Assembly: GCF_001750725.1 (NCBI RefSeq)
Contig: NZ_CP017279.1
Coordinates: forward strand, 4,774,001 to 4,838,000
From: Enterobacter ludwigii
GTDB lineage: Bacteria > Pseudomonadota > Gammaproteobacteria > Enterobacterales > Enterobacteriaceae
Direction of reading: 5' to 3'
DNA length: 64,000 nt
The notes beneath the pieces are model-generated. The model had not been told where the DNA came from and searched no databases. It saw only the letters and a program-made list of their open reading frames with translations. Shown here piece by piece: positions 1 to 8,141 of this stretch (positions are counted from its first letter, which is position 1; every line of letters starts with the position of its first letter). The position numbers were made by a program, and so were the translations under genes.

Positions 1-2002
1 CGATCGTACCAGTGCTTCCGGAAACATCGTCCACGACTTGTAATATCACCGGAGCTGTTGGTGCCGTGCCGTCAACGTTGATTGTCCAGGTGTTTGATGG
101 CCCGCTCTGATTACCCGCGGCGTCCGCCGCAATTGCCGTTAGCACATGGGTTCCATCTAACAGCGGAGAAGGCGGTGTAAAACTCCACTGGCCGGAGGAC
201 GGAACGACCACCGTCCCGATAATATCGCTGTCGCTGGAAATGGTGATGGTCGAGCCGGGTTCGCCCGTTCCGTTTAACGTTGGGGACCGGTCGTTAGTCA
301 GTCCACTCTGCTCGACTGGTCCGGTGGTGGCAAGGACGTCATCAACCACTGAAATAATGACCGGGGCCTGCGGTGGGGTAATATCCGGTGCAACAACGGG
401 TGCTGTCGGACCCGTGTTGCCTGCCGTGTCGGTGGCTTCTGCGGTTAGGTTTTCGCCATTGATCTTCGGCGGGTTCAGCGGCAGGGTAAAATTGCCCTGG
501 CCATCAGCCACAGTATCACCAATGAAGACGCCACCTTCACGGATGGTTACTGTGCTCCCGGGCTCTGCGTTGCCGCTGATGGTGGTGCCATCAGCCGAGA
601 CAACCACGTTTTCAGGAGTAAGCGGCGGCGTAGTGTCCACAGTGAAGGTGATAGGTTGCGATGTTGTGCTCTGGTTTCCGGCAGCATCGGTTTCACTGAC
701 GGTTATCGAGTGTGTCCCTTCCGGGAGCGGATTGTCTGGTGTGACACTCCAGGTGCCGTTGGGCTGCACCGTCGTGGTCCCAATCGCCACGCCATTGTCG
801 TAGATGGTGATAGTTCCACCAGGCTCGCCAGTCCCTGCCAGGACCGGCAGGGAAGCATCGGTGGGCACGCCCGAGGTAATGGTTCCTCTAATTTGGCCCG
901 TGTCGTCGGTTAGCACAATCGTACTTGGTGCATCCGGCGGGGTAATGTCGACCGTGAGGGTGAATACCGGTGAGACTGGACCGGAGTTACCGGCGGCGTC
1001 GGTTGCCTGCACGGTAATCTGGTGGGTGCTTTCACTGAGGTTTACTGACGGTGTGAAGGTCCAGGTGCCATTGCTGGCCACGACCGCACTCCCAATCGCG
1101 ATACCACCGTCATAAATCGTCACGGTGGAGCCCGCTTCGGCAGTGCCGGTAAGCTGTGGACGCTGATCGTTGGTGCTACCGCCGTTACTGATTGCCCCCG
1201 TCTGCGGGTCAATATCATCTGTTATGCTGGTGATGGCCGCTGCATCAGGCGCGGTGGTGTCCGGTGCGATTACATTCGTGCCCTGGCTGGTATTCCCGGC
1301 GGCATCCGTTGCTGTGGCGGTAATTTGCTCACCATTGGTCAGTGGCGTCCCGAGGGATACGATAAATGTGCCGTCGCTACCGGTTTGACCTGTACCGATC
1401 ACATTCCCGTTCATGTCTTTCAGCGTAATCGTACTGCCGGGTTCGGCAGTACCTGTGACAGTTTTACCATCCGAAGAAAACTGAAGACTGGAAGGCGCAT
1501 TTGGCGGTGTGGTATCCGGATCGGAAGGATTGCCCGGCGTGCCGGGGTTCGTATTGTCATCATCATCGTCGCCACCCCCTCCGCCGCCGCTGCTTGCCGC
1601 GACAGCGATCCCGCCTGCGACAGCAAGACCACCGAGTACCCATGGCCAGATGGCTGCGCCACCGGTATCACCGCCTGAGGCCGCCAGTAATACGTCCGTG
1701 GAGGCGATAGATTCGTAGGTAGCAGCCCCGGTAGGATCTTCAATCCACCACAGCGCACCGTCACTCTCTTCCAGGACCAGCTGACTCACCCCCTCCGCGT
1801 CGGTGACGTAGAAATTCTTCAGGGTAATGACCTCGCCAGAGTGCAGCGTGACCACCAGATCGTTACCACTGCGGGCGAAGTGGGAGACATCGGCTCGCTC
1901 TACATGAAGCTCAACGATAGAGGAATGGCTCAGCGTAACCTGTGTGCCTTCCGTGGTAGTTTCCACGCCAGTGAGTTTCGATATAACAGAGATTTGGCTC
2001 AT
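1..2002 (-). CDS. BapA-type giant Ig-repeat adhesin, N-terminal part (runs off window edge)
   Basis: The frame is open from an ATG at 2002 to the window edge, giving 667 codons with no stop. Residues 1 to about 130 look like the BapA prefix-type domain, rich in beta strands, followed by a hydrophobic Gly/Ala segment and a Gly/Asp-rich linker (GGGGGDDDDN). After that come at least five Ig-like repeats of about 85-100 residues, each with a G-T/N-AEPGST or GTGEPG-T core and ending ATDAAGN. The family comprises very large surface proteins secreted by type I systems that promote biofilm or host adhesion. There is no Sec signal peptide, which fits C-terminal type I secretion. The secretion genes and C-terminus lie outside the window. 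GGAG lies about 10 bases before the start. Confidence 0.85.
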   Translation of the reverse strand, partial: MSQISVISKLTGVETTTEGTQVTLSHSSIVELHVERADVSHFARSGNDLVVTLHSGEVITLKNFYVTDAEGVSQLVLEESDGALWWIEDPTGAATYESIASTDVLLAASGGDTGGAAIWPWVLGGLAVAGGIAVAASSGGGGGGDDDDDNTNPGTPGNPSDPDTTPPNAPSSLQFSSDGKTVTGTAEPGSTITLKDMNGNVIGTGQTGSDGTFIVSLGTPLTNGEQITATATDAAGNTSQGTNVIAPDTTAPDAAAITSITDDIDPQTGAISNGGSTNDQRPQLTGTAEAGSTVTIYDGGIAIGSAVVASNGTWTFTPSVNLSESTHQITVQATDAAGNSGPVSPVFTLTVDITPPDAPSTIVLTDDTGQIRGTITSGVPTDASLPVLAGTGEPGGTITIYDNGVAIGTTTVQPNGTWSVTPDNPLPEGTHSITVSETDAAGNQSTTSQPITFTVDTTPPLTPENVVVSADGTTISGNAEPGSTVTIREGGVFIGDTVADGQGNFTLPLNPPKINGENLTAEATDTAGNTGPTAPVVAPDITPPQAPVIISVVDDVLATTGPVEQSGLTNDRSPTLNGTGEPGSTITISSDSDIIGTVVVPSSGQWSFTPPSPLLDGTHVLTAIAADAAGNQSGPSNTWTINVDGTAPTAPVILQVVDDVSGSTGTI

Positions 2003-2769
2003 TTAGGTATTACTCCAGCAGAGTTGTCGTGAACGGCGTGCAAGATGCGCCATCTCTGCGGAAGGTAAAGCACGCCCCCGGCGGAGTTGCTGTTATTTAC
2101 GCAGCACTCACCGTTATTTTTTTTAGAGCGAACGATGCCCGCCATAATCCAGAGTGGCAACATCAGAGCGAATCTAATTACTCATGAGAGAGAATGTCGT
2201 TTATTTGTATTTTTGTGTTGTATAAAACCCTGTAATTAATAGAGGTATTGGTTTTGACGATATAAAAATGATATAGCCAGAAAAGTCTGAATGTGCAAAT
2301 TAAGCATCTGTAAACACTGTGTGAAGCGTTGAAGGGGGCATTAATTCATAGCTTGCTATTATAATTTAAAAAATATAACCAGTTGTATTTATTGTGTTTT
2401 TATTTATTTTTAAAATGCGGTTTTTATCATTTCGCCATGAATAAATATTTATCATGGGACTTTTTTTAGGATGGCGTTAAACGCTATTGTTTATGCCGGC
2501 TTAATGTGCGTTTAAGTTAGGGTAACGTTTTTGATATAACATATATTATGTTGGTAATTAACTAAAAATATATTCTTGTGCGGTGCCGGGATTCTGCTAC
2601 TGAGAGAAAAATAATAACTAACAGGGAGTAAAGATAAAATATCCCGGTCAACATTTAATGGGGATACGACGTCAACATGATTCTGAGAAAAAAAGAGGGG
2701 CCCGGGAATGAATAAAATGCATCGCTCACGCGTTTACTGACGTCATTCCCATTCACCCTGGAGCCTTTT
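2003..2769. other. AT-rich intergenic region between adhesin and TPR operon
   Basis: This stretch of about 770 bases has no convincing gene and is clearly richer in A and T than its flanks, especially 2210-2600. It separates two divergently transcribed units and so must contain the promoters for both the adhesin and the TPR/sigma operon. AT-rich upstream regions of large adhesins are commonly silenced by H-NS; that is inference here. No operator could be named. Confidence 0.6.
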
Positions 2770-3297
2770 ATGAACACCACCTCTGTGCGTTTGATCCCGG
2801 TGCTGATTTTTTCCCTGTTGTCTCCTCTCGCGCTGGCGATGGGCGATAATAGTACCGAGAGTAAAACTCCCGACTGTCCGTCCGGAAAGGTGTATGACAG
2901 TGCAACTCAGAAATGTGTGCCCGATAAGAGCAGCAGCCTTAGCGATCAGGACAAAACCAACTATGCCTATCACCTTGCTAAAAAAGGCGAGTACCAGGCG
3001 GCGCTGAACCTTCTTGATTCGCTAAAAAATAACAACACGGCTGAAGCATGGAACTATCGCGGGTATGCCACCCGCAAACTGGGTCGTACGGATGAAGGTA
3101 TCGGTTACTACCAGCGTGCGCTGGCTATCGCCCCGGATTATGCCAAAGCCCGTGAATACCTGGGCGAGGCGTGGATGGTCAAGGGACGTCCGGATCTGGC
3201 CAAAGAGCAACTGAAAGTGATTGCCGGTATTTGCGGCCAGTCCTGTGAAGAGTACCGTGACCTGCAGGCTGCCATTAACGGACATCCGGAGTCCTGA
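2770..3297 (+). CDS. Exported TPR-repeat protein
   Basis: This 175-residue protein has a signal peptide (residues 1-23, ending LALA-MG), so it is probably periplasmic. A short Cys-containing segment (DCPSGKVYD..QKCVPD) comes next, then two to three tetratricopeptide repeats from about residue 57 to 150 (AEAWNYRGYATRKLGRTDEG, DYAKAREYLGEAW). Two more cysteines (CGQSC) sit near the C-terminus, so disulfides are plausible. The gene is followed after 7 bases by the sigma factor gene and appears to be first in a three-gene operon. A sensory or scaffolding role for the sigma/anti-sigma pair is inference. A GGAG site precedes the ATG. Confidence 0.75.
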   Translation: MNTTSVRLIPVLIFSLLSPLALAMGDNSTESKTPDCPSGKVYDSATQKCVPDKSSSLSDQDKTNYAYHLAKKGEYQAALNLLDSLKNNNTAEAWNYRGYATRKLGRTDEGIGYYQRALAIAPDYAKAREYLGEAWMVKGRPDLAKEQLKVIAGICGQSCEEYRDLQAAINGHPES

Positions 3298-3304
3298 TTT
3301 TCTC

Positions 3305-3835
3305 GTGGAGGGAAAACACATCGCTACCCGTGAGGTTCGCCAACAGTTAGCCGCACACCTCTCACGTCTCTGGCGTTATGGGCTGGTGTTGTCGCGAAAC
3401 AGGGATGTCGCCGAAGAGCTGGTTCAGTCCACCTGCGTGCGCGCGCTTGAAAAAAGCAGTCAGTACATGCCCGGTACGCGTATCGACAGGTGGCTGTTTG
3501 CGATATTGCACTCCATCTGGATCTCTGAGCTTCGGGCACGCCATGTTCGTCAGGGGCAGGGGTTTGTCGCCAGCGACGAGCTTCTGGCACCGGATACCCG
3601 TGAACAGGATGAGACGCACCTGCATTACCTGAAGGTGATGCAGCGCGTCAACGCGCTCCCGGAAGCCCAGCGCAACACGGTTTTTTTGGTGTATGTCGAA
3701 GGCTTCACCTATCAGGAAGCCGCGAACACCCTGGCGGTGCCGATCGGTACTGTAATGAGCCGACTGGCGACGGCACGGGCAACGCTGGCAGCGTCTGCCG
3801 ATGCCTTGCCCCCGGTTAAGGAGAAACGCTTTTGA
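3305..3835 (+). CDS. ECF-type RNA polymerase sigma factor
   Basis: A sigma-70 region 2 spans roughly residues 10-80, with WRYGLVLSRNRDVAEELVQ and a region 2.4-like TRIDRWLFAILHSIW. A region 4 helix-turn-helix follows (ALPEAQRNTVFLVYVEGFTYQEAANTL split over two helices, then GTVMSRLATAR). These are typical of ECF sigma factors, which direct RNA polymerase to stress promoters. The start is uncertain: GTG at 3305 is in frame but its Shine-Dalgarno is weak, while a strong GGAGGG at 3307-3312 would suit an ATC codon at 3320. The gene overlaps the next one by 4 bases, typical of a sigma/anti-sigma pair. Confidence 0.85.
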   Translation: MEGKHIATREVRQQLAAHLSRLWRYGLVLSRNRDVAEELVQSTCVRALEKSSQYMPGTRIDRWLFAILHSIWISELRARHVRQGQGFVASDELLAPDTREQDETHLHYLKVMQRVNALPEAQRNTVFLVYVEGFTYQEAANTLAVPIGTVMSRLATARATLAASADALPPVKEKRF

Positions 3836-4620
3836 ACGCGCACCGTTTTACAGCGCCCTATAACGATGAGGCTATCGTGGCATGGATAGATGGCGAGATG
3901 TGTCATGCCGACGCGCAAAAATTTGAAGAAGAGTTGAGACGTGACGAGCATCTCTCCGGGCGGACCGCCGAGTTAATGAAAAGCAATGCGGATTACCCCA
4001 GCGCGTTTGCCGCTATGCTGGATGATGCTCCTCTGGAGAAGATGCAGGCCCGGCTGGCGGAACTGCCCGATCCGAAGCCCGCTACCCCGGCTGGCGTAAG
4101 CCGGCGCGCACTCATTGCCGCGTCGGTCAGTTTCCTGGTGGTCGGTTCCGGCGTGGGATATGGGTTGCGACCCGTTTTCGCACCTTCTGATGAAAACGCC
4201 CATATTCGTGACCTCGAAGCGCAATACATGTCGCTTTACAGCGTAGAGACATTGCTGGATATGGACAGCGCGCCGCATGTTCTGCAGCGTGGGCTGGAAC
4301 GGGCAGCGCAGGATATCGGCCTGCAACTTCAGGCGTCACAGCTTATCCTGCATGGAGCAGAGCTTAAAATGGTCCGCATGCTGCGCTATGAAACCACCTC
4401 TATCGCGCAAATAGCCTGGATAAATGCCGACTACGGCCCAATGGCGCTGTGTATCTCCCCGGCAGAGCAGACAACGACAGCCGCTCAACAGGAACAGCGG
4501 CACGACATGAACCTGGTGTGGTGGCAGAAAGCGGGATATCAGTTTGTGCTGATCGGCCGCAACCCGCTCCCACAGTTGCGGGGCAGTGCAGAGCAGCTGC
4601 AAAGCCTGATTTCAGGATGA
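3832..4620 (+). CDS. Membrane anti-sigma factor
   Basis: This 262-residue protein starts at a TTG that overlaps the sigma stop codon (TTGA), indicating translational coupling. The N-terminal 80 residues are acidic and helical with the anti-sigma pattern NDEAIVAWIDGEM..A..FEEELRRDEHL. A single membrane segment lies at about residues 93-115 (SRRALIAASVSFLVVGSGVG), and the remainder is probably periplasmic. The SRR preceding the hydrophobic stretch resembles a twin-arginine motif, as in some other anti-sigma factors. It is expected to hold the ECF sigma inactive until an envelope signal is sensed. Its end overlaps the convergent yceI-like gene by 9 bases. Confidence 0.8.
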   Translation: MNAHRFTAPYNDEAIVAWIDGEMCHADAQKFEEELRRDEHLSGRTAELMKSNADYPSAFAAMLDDAPLEKMQARLAELPDPKPATPAGVSRRALIAASVSFLVVGSGVGYGLRPVFAPSDENAHIRDLEAQYMSLYSVETLLDMDSAPHVLQRGLERAAQDIGLQLQASQLILHGAELKMVRMLRYETTSIAQIAWINADYGPMALCISPAEQTTTAAQQEQRHDMNLVWWQKAGYQFVLIGRNPLPQLRGSAEQLQSLISG

Positions 4621-5169
4621 CGGGATACCGTTAGCCTGAATCGCAATGGCAATGGCAATCCTGTCATCAACGACCAGCGCAAATTTATCCATGCCGTAGG
4701 CCGCGCGCGAAATGGTCGTTGTCGCATCCAGCGTAAGGACCGGCGCGTGCGGATCTTTCACGACGGCGTCCAGAATGACCGGGCGGGCAATGTCGCGTAC
4801 GGTCAATGTTCCGAACACCCTGAACGTTCCTGAACCCTGAGCGACCACGCGTGAGCTGATAAATTCGATAACAGGATAACGTTCAGATTCAAAAAACATG
4901 TCGCTTTTCAGTTGCCAGGTGAGCAGGCTGTTTGAGGCAACCAGGGTAGCCACGGGAAGGGTGACATGGATATGGTCATCGATATCCTTATCCGGGTTAA
5001 GCGTTACGGAACCCGTGACGCCACTGAATCTGGCCCAGGAGAGGATCCCCCCGAAGGCGTGCCAGGATAACCGTATGGCGGTGTTTTCAGTATCAATGGT
5101 ATAGCTCTGCGGGGCGGCCTGCGCCAGCGGACAGAGCAACACGAACAGAATAACCAGGCGTCGCAACAT
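4612..5169 (-). CDS. YceI-family periplasmic protein
   Basis: This 185-residue protein has a signal peptide (residues 1-18, LCPLAQA-AP). The mature part begins YTIDTENTAIRLSWHAFGG, the usual opening of YceI proteins, and contains VTGSVTLNPD and a GTLTVRDIARPV segment. Family members form a lipocalin-like barrel that binds polyisoprenoid lipids such as quinone side chains in the periplasm. Length matches the family (about 190). AAAGAGA precedes the ATG. It lies convergent to the sigma operon, and members of this family are often found beside ECF sigma factors and redox genes. Confidence 0.85.
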   Translation of the reverse strand: MLRRLVILFVLLCPLAQAAPQSYTIDTENTAIRLSWHAFGGILSWARFSGVTGSVTLNPDKDIDDHIHVTLPVATLVASNSLLTWQLKSDMFFESERYPVIEFISSRVVAQGSGTFRVFGTLTVRDIARPVILDAVVKDPHAPVLTLDATTTISRAAYGMDKFALVVDDRIAIAIAIQANGIPSS

Positions 5170-5237
5170 CTCAGGATCTCTTTAGGGGTGGCAAGGCGTT
5201 AACGCGCAACCCCGGGGATCTATTCGGCTTTTAGGCG

Positions 5238-5582
5238 TCAGGACGTCTTAATAATATCCACCGAGATCTCGACGGCGGTTACCGGACTCCGGTTTTCGAG
5301 CCAGTGGACCGTGTTGTGATCTTCCGGCCAGCCGACACCGGGACCGTAATCAGTCGCAATACCGTGACGATGATCGGTGATGGTACCTTCAAGGATAAAC
5401 ACGGTGCCCGGTCTGTCGATATGATTATGCACCGGACCAAAGACCGCGCCGGGAGCGAGAGTGACTCTGCGCATGCGAAGCTGACGACCGGCCATGCCCG
5501 CTATTTCCGGACCCAGATCGACGACGGAGAGTAATTCAACGGTAACGCCCTGGGTTTCAGGTGCGGTGTGTTCGCTGTTCAT
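5238..5582 (-). CDS. Cupin-domain protein
   Basis: A single-domain cupin of 114 residues. The first cupin motif is visible as GPVHNHIDRPGTVFILEGTI and the second as PGVGWPEDHNTVHWLENRS, with histidines suited to metal binding. The start at 5582 (MNSEH) is preferred over an upstream ATG at 5603 because AGGGGGA lies just before it. The substrate cannot be deduced. The gene follows yceI on the same strand after about 70 bases. Small cupins near ECF sigma factors can act in oxidative stress responses, but that is inference. Confidence 0.75.
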   Translation of the reverse strand: MNSEHTAPETQGVTVELLSVVDLGPEIAGMAGRQLRMRRVTLAPGAVFGPVHNHIDRPGTVFILEGTITDHRHGIATDYGPGVGWPEDHNTVHWLENRSPVTAVEISVDIIKTS

Positions 5583-5634
5583 GATGGGGTCCCCCTGAGT
5601 CAAGTTTAGTCTGCAGGGAACAGGGCAGGAGGGA

Positions 5635-5660
5635 ATAAAAAAGGCCGCGTCTGCGGCCTC
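5635..5660 (-). terminator. Rho-independent terminator
   Basis: The arms GGCCGC and GCGGCC flank a four-base loop at 5643-5658. On the minus strand they are followed by a run of T (A-run at 5635-5642 on plus). It lies just past the stop of the gene at 5670-6026. Confidence 0.85.
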
Positions 5661-5669
5661 TCGAAGGGA

Positions 5670-6026
5670 TTACTCAGTGACTTTTTTTTCCAGCTCGCTG
5701 GCACCTTCTTTGGTTTTATTCCAGCCTTTCTCAGCACCTTCTTTGGTGGCATCCCACCCTTTCTCGGTACCTTCTTTGGTTTTATGCCAGGCTTTCTGGG
5801 AATCTTCGCTGACCTTGCTGCCTAAGTTTTCGGTTTTACCCTCTGCAGCATGCTTCTGTTTCAGCTTCAGCTCTTCGCCTTTATTCTGCTCTTCGTGCAG
5901 TTTTTGCTTCGCGTCGTTGGCGTTTGCCTTCGCCGCAGCGACGGTATCGTCAGTTGCATGTGTGGTCGCAGCAAATACTGGGGAAGCCAGCAGAACGGCA
6001 GATAATGCGATAATTGTTTTTTTCAT
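5670..6026 (-). CDS. Periplasmic repeat protein, LEA/apolipoprotein-like
   Basis: This 118-residue protein has a clear signal peptide (residues 1-19, ASPVFA-AT). The mature protein is highly charged, rich in Lys/Glu/Ala and almost free of bulky hydrophobics apart from regularly placed Trp. The C-terminal half carries an imperfect 11-residue repeat of the type KEGxEKGWxxT, four copies between about residues 80 and 112. This resembles LEA or apolipoprotein amphipathic helices, suggesting stress protection or membrane-surface binding in the periplasm. No specific family is recognised. GAGG precedes the start and a strong terminator follows, so it is probably monocistronic. Confidence 0.7.
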   Translation of the reverse strand: MKKTIIALSAVLLASPVFAATTHATDDTVAAAKANANDAKQKLHEEQNKGEELKLKQKHAAEGKTENLGSKVSEDSQKAWHKTKEGTEKGWDATKEGAEKGWNKTKEGASELEKKVTE

Positions 6027-6246
6027 AATATCCTCATTTAACGTTATCGGTTATGAGCGTGATTCAGCATGGCACAGACGAAGCGGCGTGGCTTTAGGAA
6101 AAAACTGTAATGTTATTTCGGCGTTATGCCGTGAAGCGTATTTAGTTACGCAGAGGAATTAATTATTTTCAGGTTCAATGCCGTGTACCAGGGGCGTGCA
6201 TATCCATATTACTGATGGCTTTTGGCCATGAGTAAAGTTAATTAAC

Positions 6247-6687
6247 TCACTGAGCTTCGCAAAATATATTTTGACTCTCGCCGCTTGTTGGGGAGAGTTC
6301 GCAGAACAGTTTCACGCTGTCGTTCCTGGAGTAGCCTGAAAAAGGCCCGCCAAAGCGTTGGGAGGTGTAAATATCGCGTTTTTGTCCCTGAGGGTCGATT
6401 GTTGTCAGTGTCCAGCTACTCAGGCGATCTTGCGGTCCGATGGGTATAAAAACATGCCAGTCTCCCTGCGGTACGAAAGAAAAATACCCGTTATTATCCG
6501 TTTGTGTCGTGGCTATTTGTCGGTCGAATTCCACTAACGAAACGGTTACCCGGGGCAGCGGTTTTCCTGCGTTATTCAATGTGCCCTCAATACGAGGGGA
6601 GGGATAATCATGGTAAACGCAGCCGCTGAGCAAAAACGTGAGAGCCACGATAGCCTGGCTTGCGATGCGGTTTGAGGACGCTGTCAT
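6247..6687 (-). CDS. Lipoprotein with carboxypeptidase-regulatory (transthyretin-like) fold
   Basis: This 146-residue protein has a lipobox LLSGC at about residues 19-23, so it is a predicted lipoprotein. The segment PRIEGTLNNAGKPLPRVTVSL..DRQIATTQTDNNGYFSFVPQG matches the CarboxypepD_reg/transthyretin-like beta sandwich (G-x-V-T-D-x-x-G-x-F pattern). Two late cysteines (LFCEL, FCEAQ) may form a disulfide. Such lipoproteins are common in enterobacteria and mostly of unknown function. Upstream AAGGA precedes the ATG. Confidence 0.75.
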   Translation of the reverse strand: MTASSNRIASQAIVALTFLLSGCVYHDYPSPRIEGTLNNAGKPLPRVTVSLVEFDRQIATTQTDNNGYFSFVPQGDWHVFIPIGPQDRLSSWTLTTIDPQGQKRDIYTSQRFGGPFSGYSRNDSVKLFCELSPTSGESQNIFCEAQ

Positions 6688-7005
6688 GGGTGCGAATCCT
6701 TTTGCGTTGAGGTGTTTTTCGGTGGCGTGGATGCAGTATACGCGGGTGGTGTAATTTCGGAACTGTAGATTCTGTTAAGGATCTTGATTTACTGAGTTTT
6801 TCCAGACTTAGGCCTGGATAAATAAAGTGTGTGAATGGATGCGTGCAGAATGTAGCTTTACGAGCTACATAATAAGAGGTCTTGTCGGTGCCTTTACAAT
6901 GTTAACGTACTGACGTTGCGCTTTGCAGAAAGTCGCATCAACGAACTTTCTCTGGCGCAGGAGTGGCTGAAATCGTCATGTATTTTTTCAGGCCAGCCTC
7001 TCGTT
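6688..7005. other. Gene-free stretch with a perfect palindrome
   Basis: No gene is seen. The one distinct structure is a perfect inverted repeat at 6850-6870, arms ATGTAGCT and AGCTACAT with a five-base spacer. It has no T-run, so it is more like a protein-binding site or recombination scar than a terminator. Confidence 0.5.
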
Positions 7006-7403
7006 TTACACCTTGGGGTCTGAACCAAAAGGAAGCCTTAAGCGCGGGGAGTCGACGGTGTTGACTGTCCAGAGAAAATTACCAATGAATCTGAAATTGA
7101 TACTAGCTACTGTAACGGATAATACCTCAAAACTTCCCGTAGAATACTCATTACCCAAACGGACGATTTCTTTAACGCCATCCTTAACATCGATAAGAGC
7201 AATTGTCAGTGACTCCTCGAAAATAATATCATCCGTTAAAAAAAGATATAGCGATGATCATTAACCTGAACAGCTGCTTCCAGTATTTGCCCTGGTACAA
7301 TAATGTCTGTGCTATTGCCATTGATCACTACGTTAGGCTGCGCCTGGGATAAACCTGTCGCTTCCTGACCCTTTACCAGAGATATTAAATTAACCTGCTG
7401 CAT
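7006..7403 (-). pseudogene. Frameshifted small gene, possible immunity protein
   Basis: An ATG at 7403 opens a frame (MQQVNLISLVKGQ...) that stops at 7236 just after a run of seven T (minus strand). Inserting one base in that run joins it to a second open frame that continues to TAA at 7006-7008 (TDDIIFEESLTIALIDVKDG... to LPFGSDPKV). Together they would encode about 132 residues. The start codon is one or two bases from the stop of the preceding fragment, an arrangement usual for toxin-immunity pairs. The product is not recognised; the immunity assignment rests only on context. The shift could be real or a homopolymer error. Confidence 0.5.
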
Positions 7404-7405
7404 AA

Positions 7406-7636
7406 TCAATTCCACACACTCCCCATCTCCCATACTGCAAGAGCACCGCTGACAAAACCACCAATAAGTACACAAACAGGTGCATCTGGCCCACACATCA
7501 ATCCCGCCATTACGCAGCCTGCGGCGTTTATCGCTATTTGCCGCACCGATTCTGAGACCTTATTCTCAGCGGTATAAATTTCGTAAACAGAAATTGCAAT
7601 CGAGGGTACGACGAGCTCTTTTCCTAAACGCGAGAG
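7406..7636 (-). pseudogene. C-terminal remnant of a polymorphic toxin-like protein
   Basis: The open frame has no start codon at its head and is blocked by TAG at 7637-7639. It encodes about 76 residues: RLGKELVVPSIAISVYEIYTAENK, then a Gly/Ala/Cys hydrophobic stretch (INAAGCVMAGLMCGPDAP, GGFVSGALAVW) ending GSVWN. Hydrophobic glycine-zipper tails preceded by SVYEIYTAENK-like text are seen near the C-termini of Rhs, colicin and T6SS-type effectors, often immediately before the immunity gene. The upstream part of the gene is missing. The toxin call is inference from pattern and the following small gene. Confidence 0.4.
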
Positions 7637-7685
7637 CTACATCAATTTTTCTGGATTAAGCTGGTTGCCCTCGGAAAACGACAGA

Positions 7686-7785
7686 CACAAAAAAGCCCGC
7701 AAGGCTTGCGCCGTGCGGGCTCTCAGGACTTCATCGGATGACTCTGGTAATCACCGATGGAGAATTTTGGTGGGCTGGCGGAGTC
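7686..7785 (-). repeat. attL: duplicated ssrA 3' end and terminator
   Basis: This segment repeats the sequence found at 54446-54546 in the same orientation. Positions 7725-7773 match 54485-54533 perfectly (49 bp). The flanking hairpin (7687-7722) matches with two differences (7702 and 7724). The last ~18 bases of the tmRNA gene are present but degraded (single-base gap and substitutions after 7773). It marks the distal end of the island; sequence to its left is the original DNA downstream of ssrA. Confidence 0.9.
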
Positions 7786-7844
7786 TGAATTGCTTGTGTA
7801 ATCCATTGAATTCACTTTGGTAACTAGTAGTTTGACTTTTCGCT

Positions 7845-7866
7845 GGTGCCTATTTAGGTGCCTAAA
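7845..7866. promoter_or_regulatory. Integrase arm-type sites, left end
   Basis: There are two tandem copies of GGTGCCTA, the second extended to AGGTGCCTAAA (7856-7866). The same motif occurs three times at 54341-54396 between attR and the integrase gene. Paired short repeats inside both ends of an element are typical integrase or excisionase arm sites. The role is inferred from position and repetition. Confidence 0.6.
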
Positions 7867-8141
7867 AATTTTTTTCTCCCTTTGATGAGAAAAATGAGAC
7901 GAGATAGGTACTGTGCGTGGTGATTTCTAGTTGAGTCGTCACGCTGAAAAACAGTCTTGACCTGCTCACCGTTGAGTAACAGACCACAACTTAAGTTGAC
8001 CCTCAACTGTTGTGACAACGGCTGTGATTTCCTCTCCTCGCTTAGAGTGGACTGGACCAGCCCACCCCAACGCTGGCCGCTATGTGCCAAAAGCGGACGT
8101 TGCTACCAAACAGTCTGAGTGATTCAGCAAAGCGTCAGTCG
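7867..8141. other. Non-coding left end of island
   Basis: No supported gene. A 78-codon open frame on the minus strand has no ribosome site or recognisable product. The stretch separates the arm sites from the esterase gene stop. Confidence 0.4.

Noticed and set aside
240..1718. Several long plus-strand open frames under the adhesin gene
   Set aside because: They are shadows of the repetitive minus-strand adhesin gene; low-complexity Val/Ser/Pro text with no ribosome sites or family resemblance.
2708..2740. A possible 10-codon leader (MNKMHRSRVY) before the TPR gene
   Set aside because: Has a GA-rich region upstream but is too short and has no attenuator hairpin, so chance cannot be excluded.
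7013..7264. An 83-codon plus-strand frame
   Set aside because: It lies opposite the frameshifted gene at 7006-7403, has no ribosome site, and its product is not recognisable.
7854..8090. A 78-codon minus-strand frame at the left end of the island
   Set aside because: No ribosome site, no recognisable motif; covers the arm-site region.
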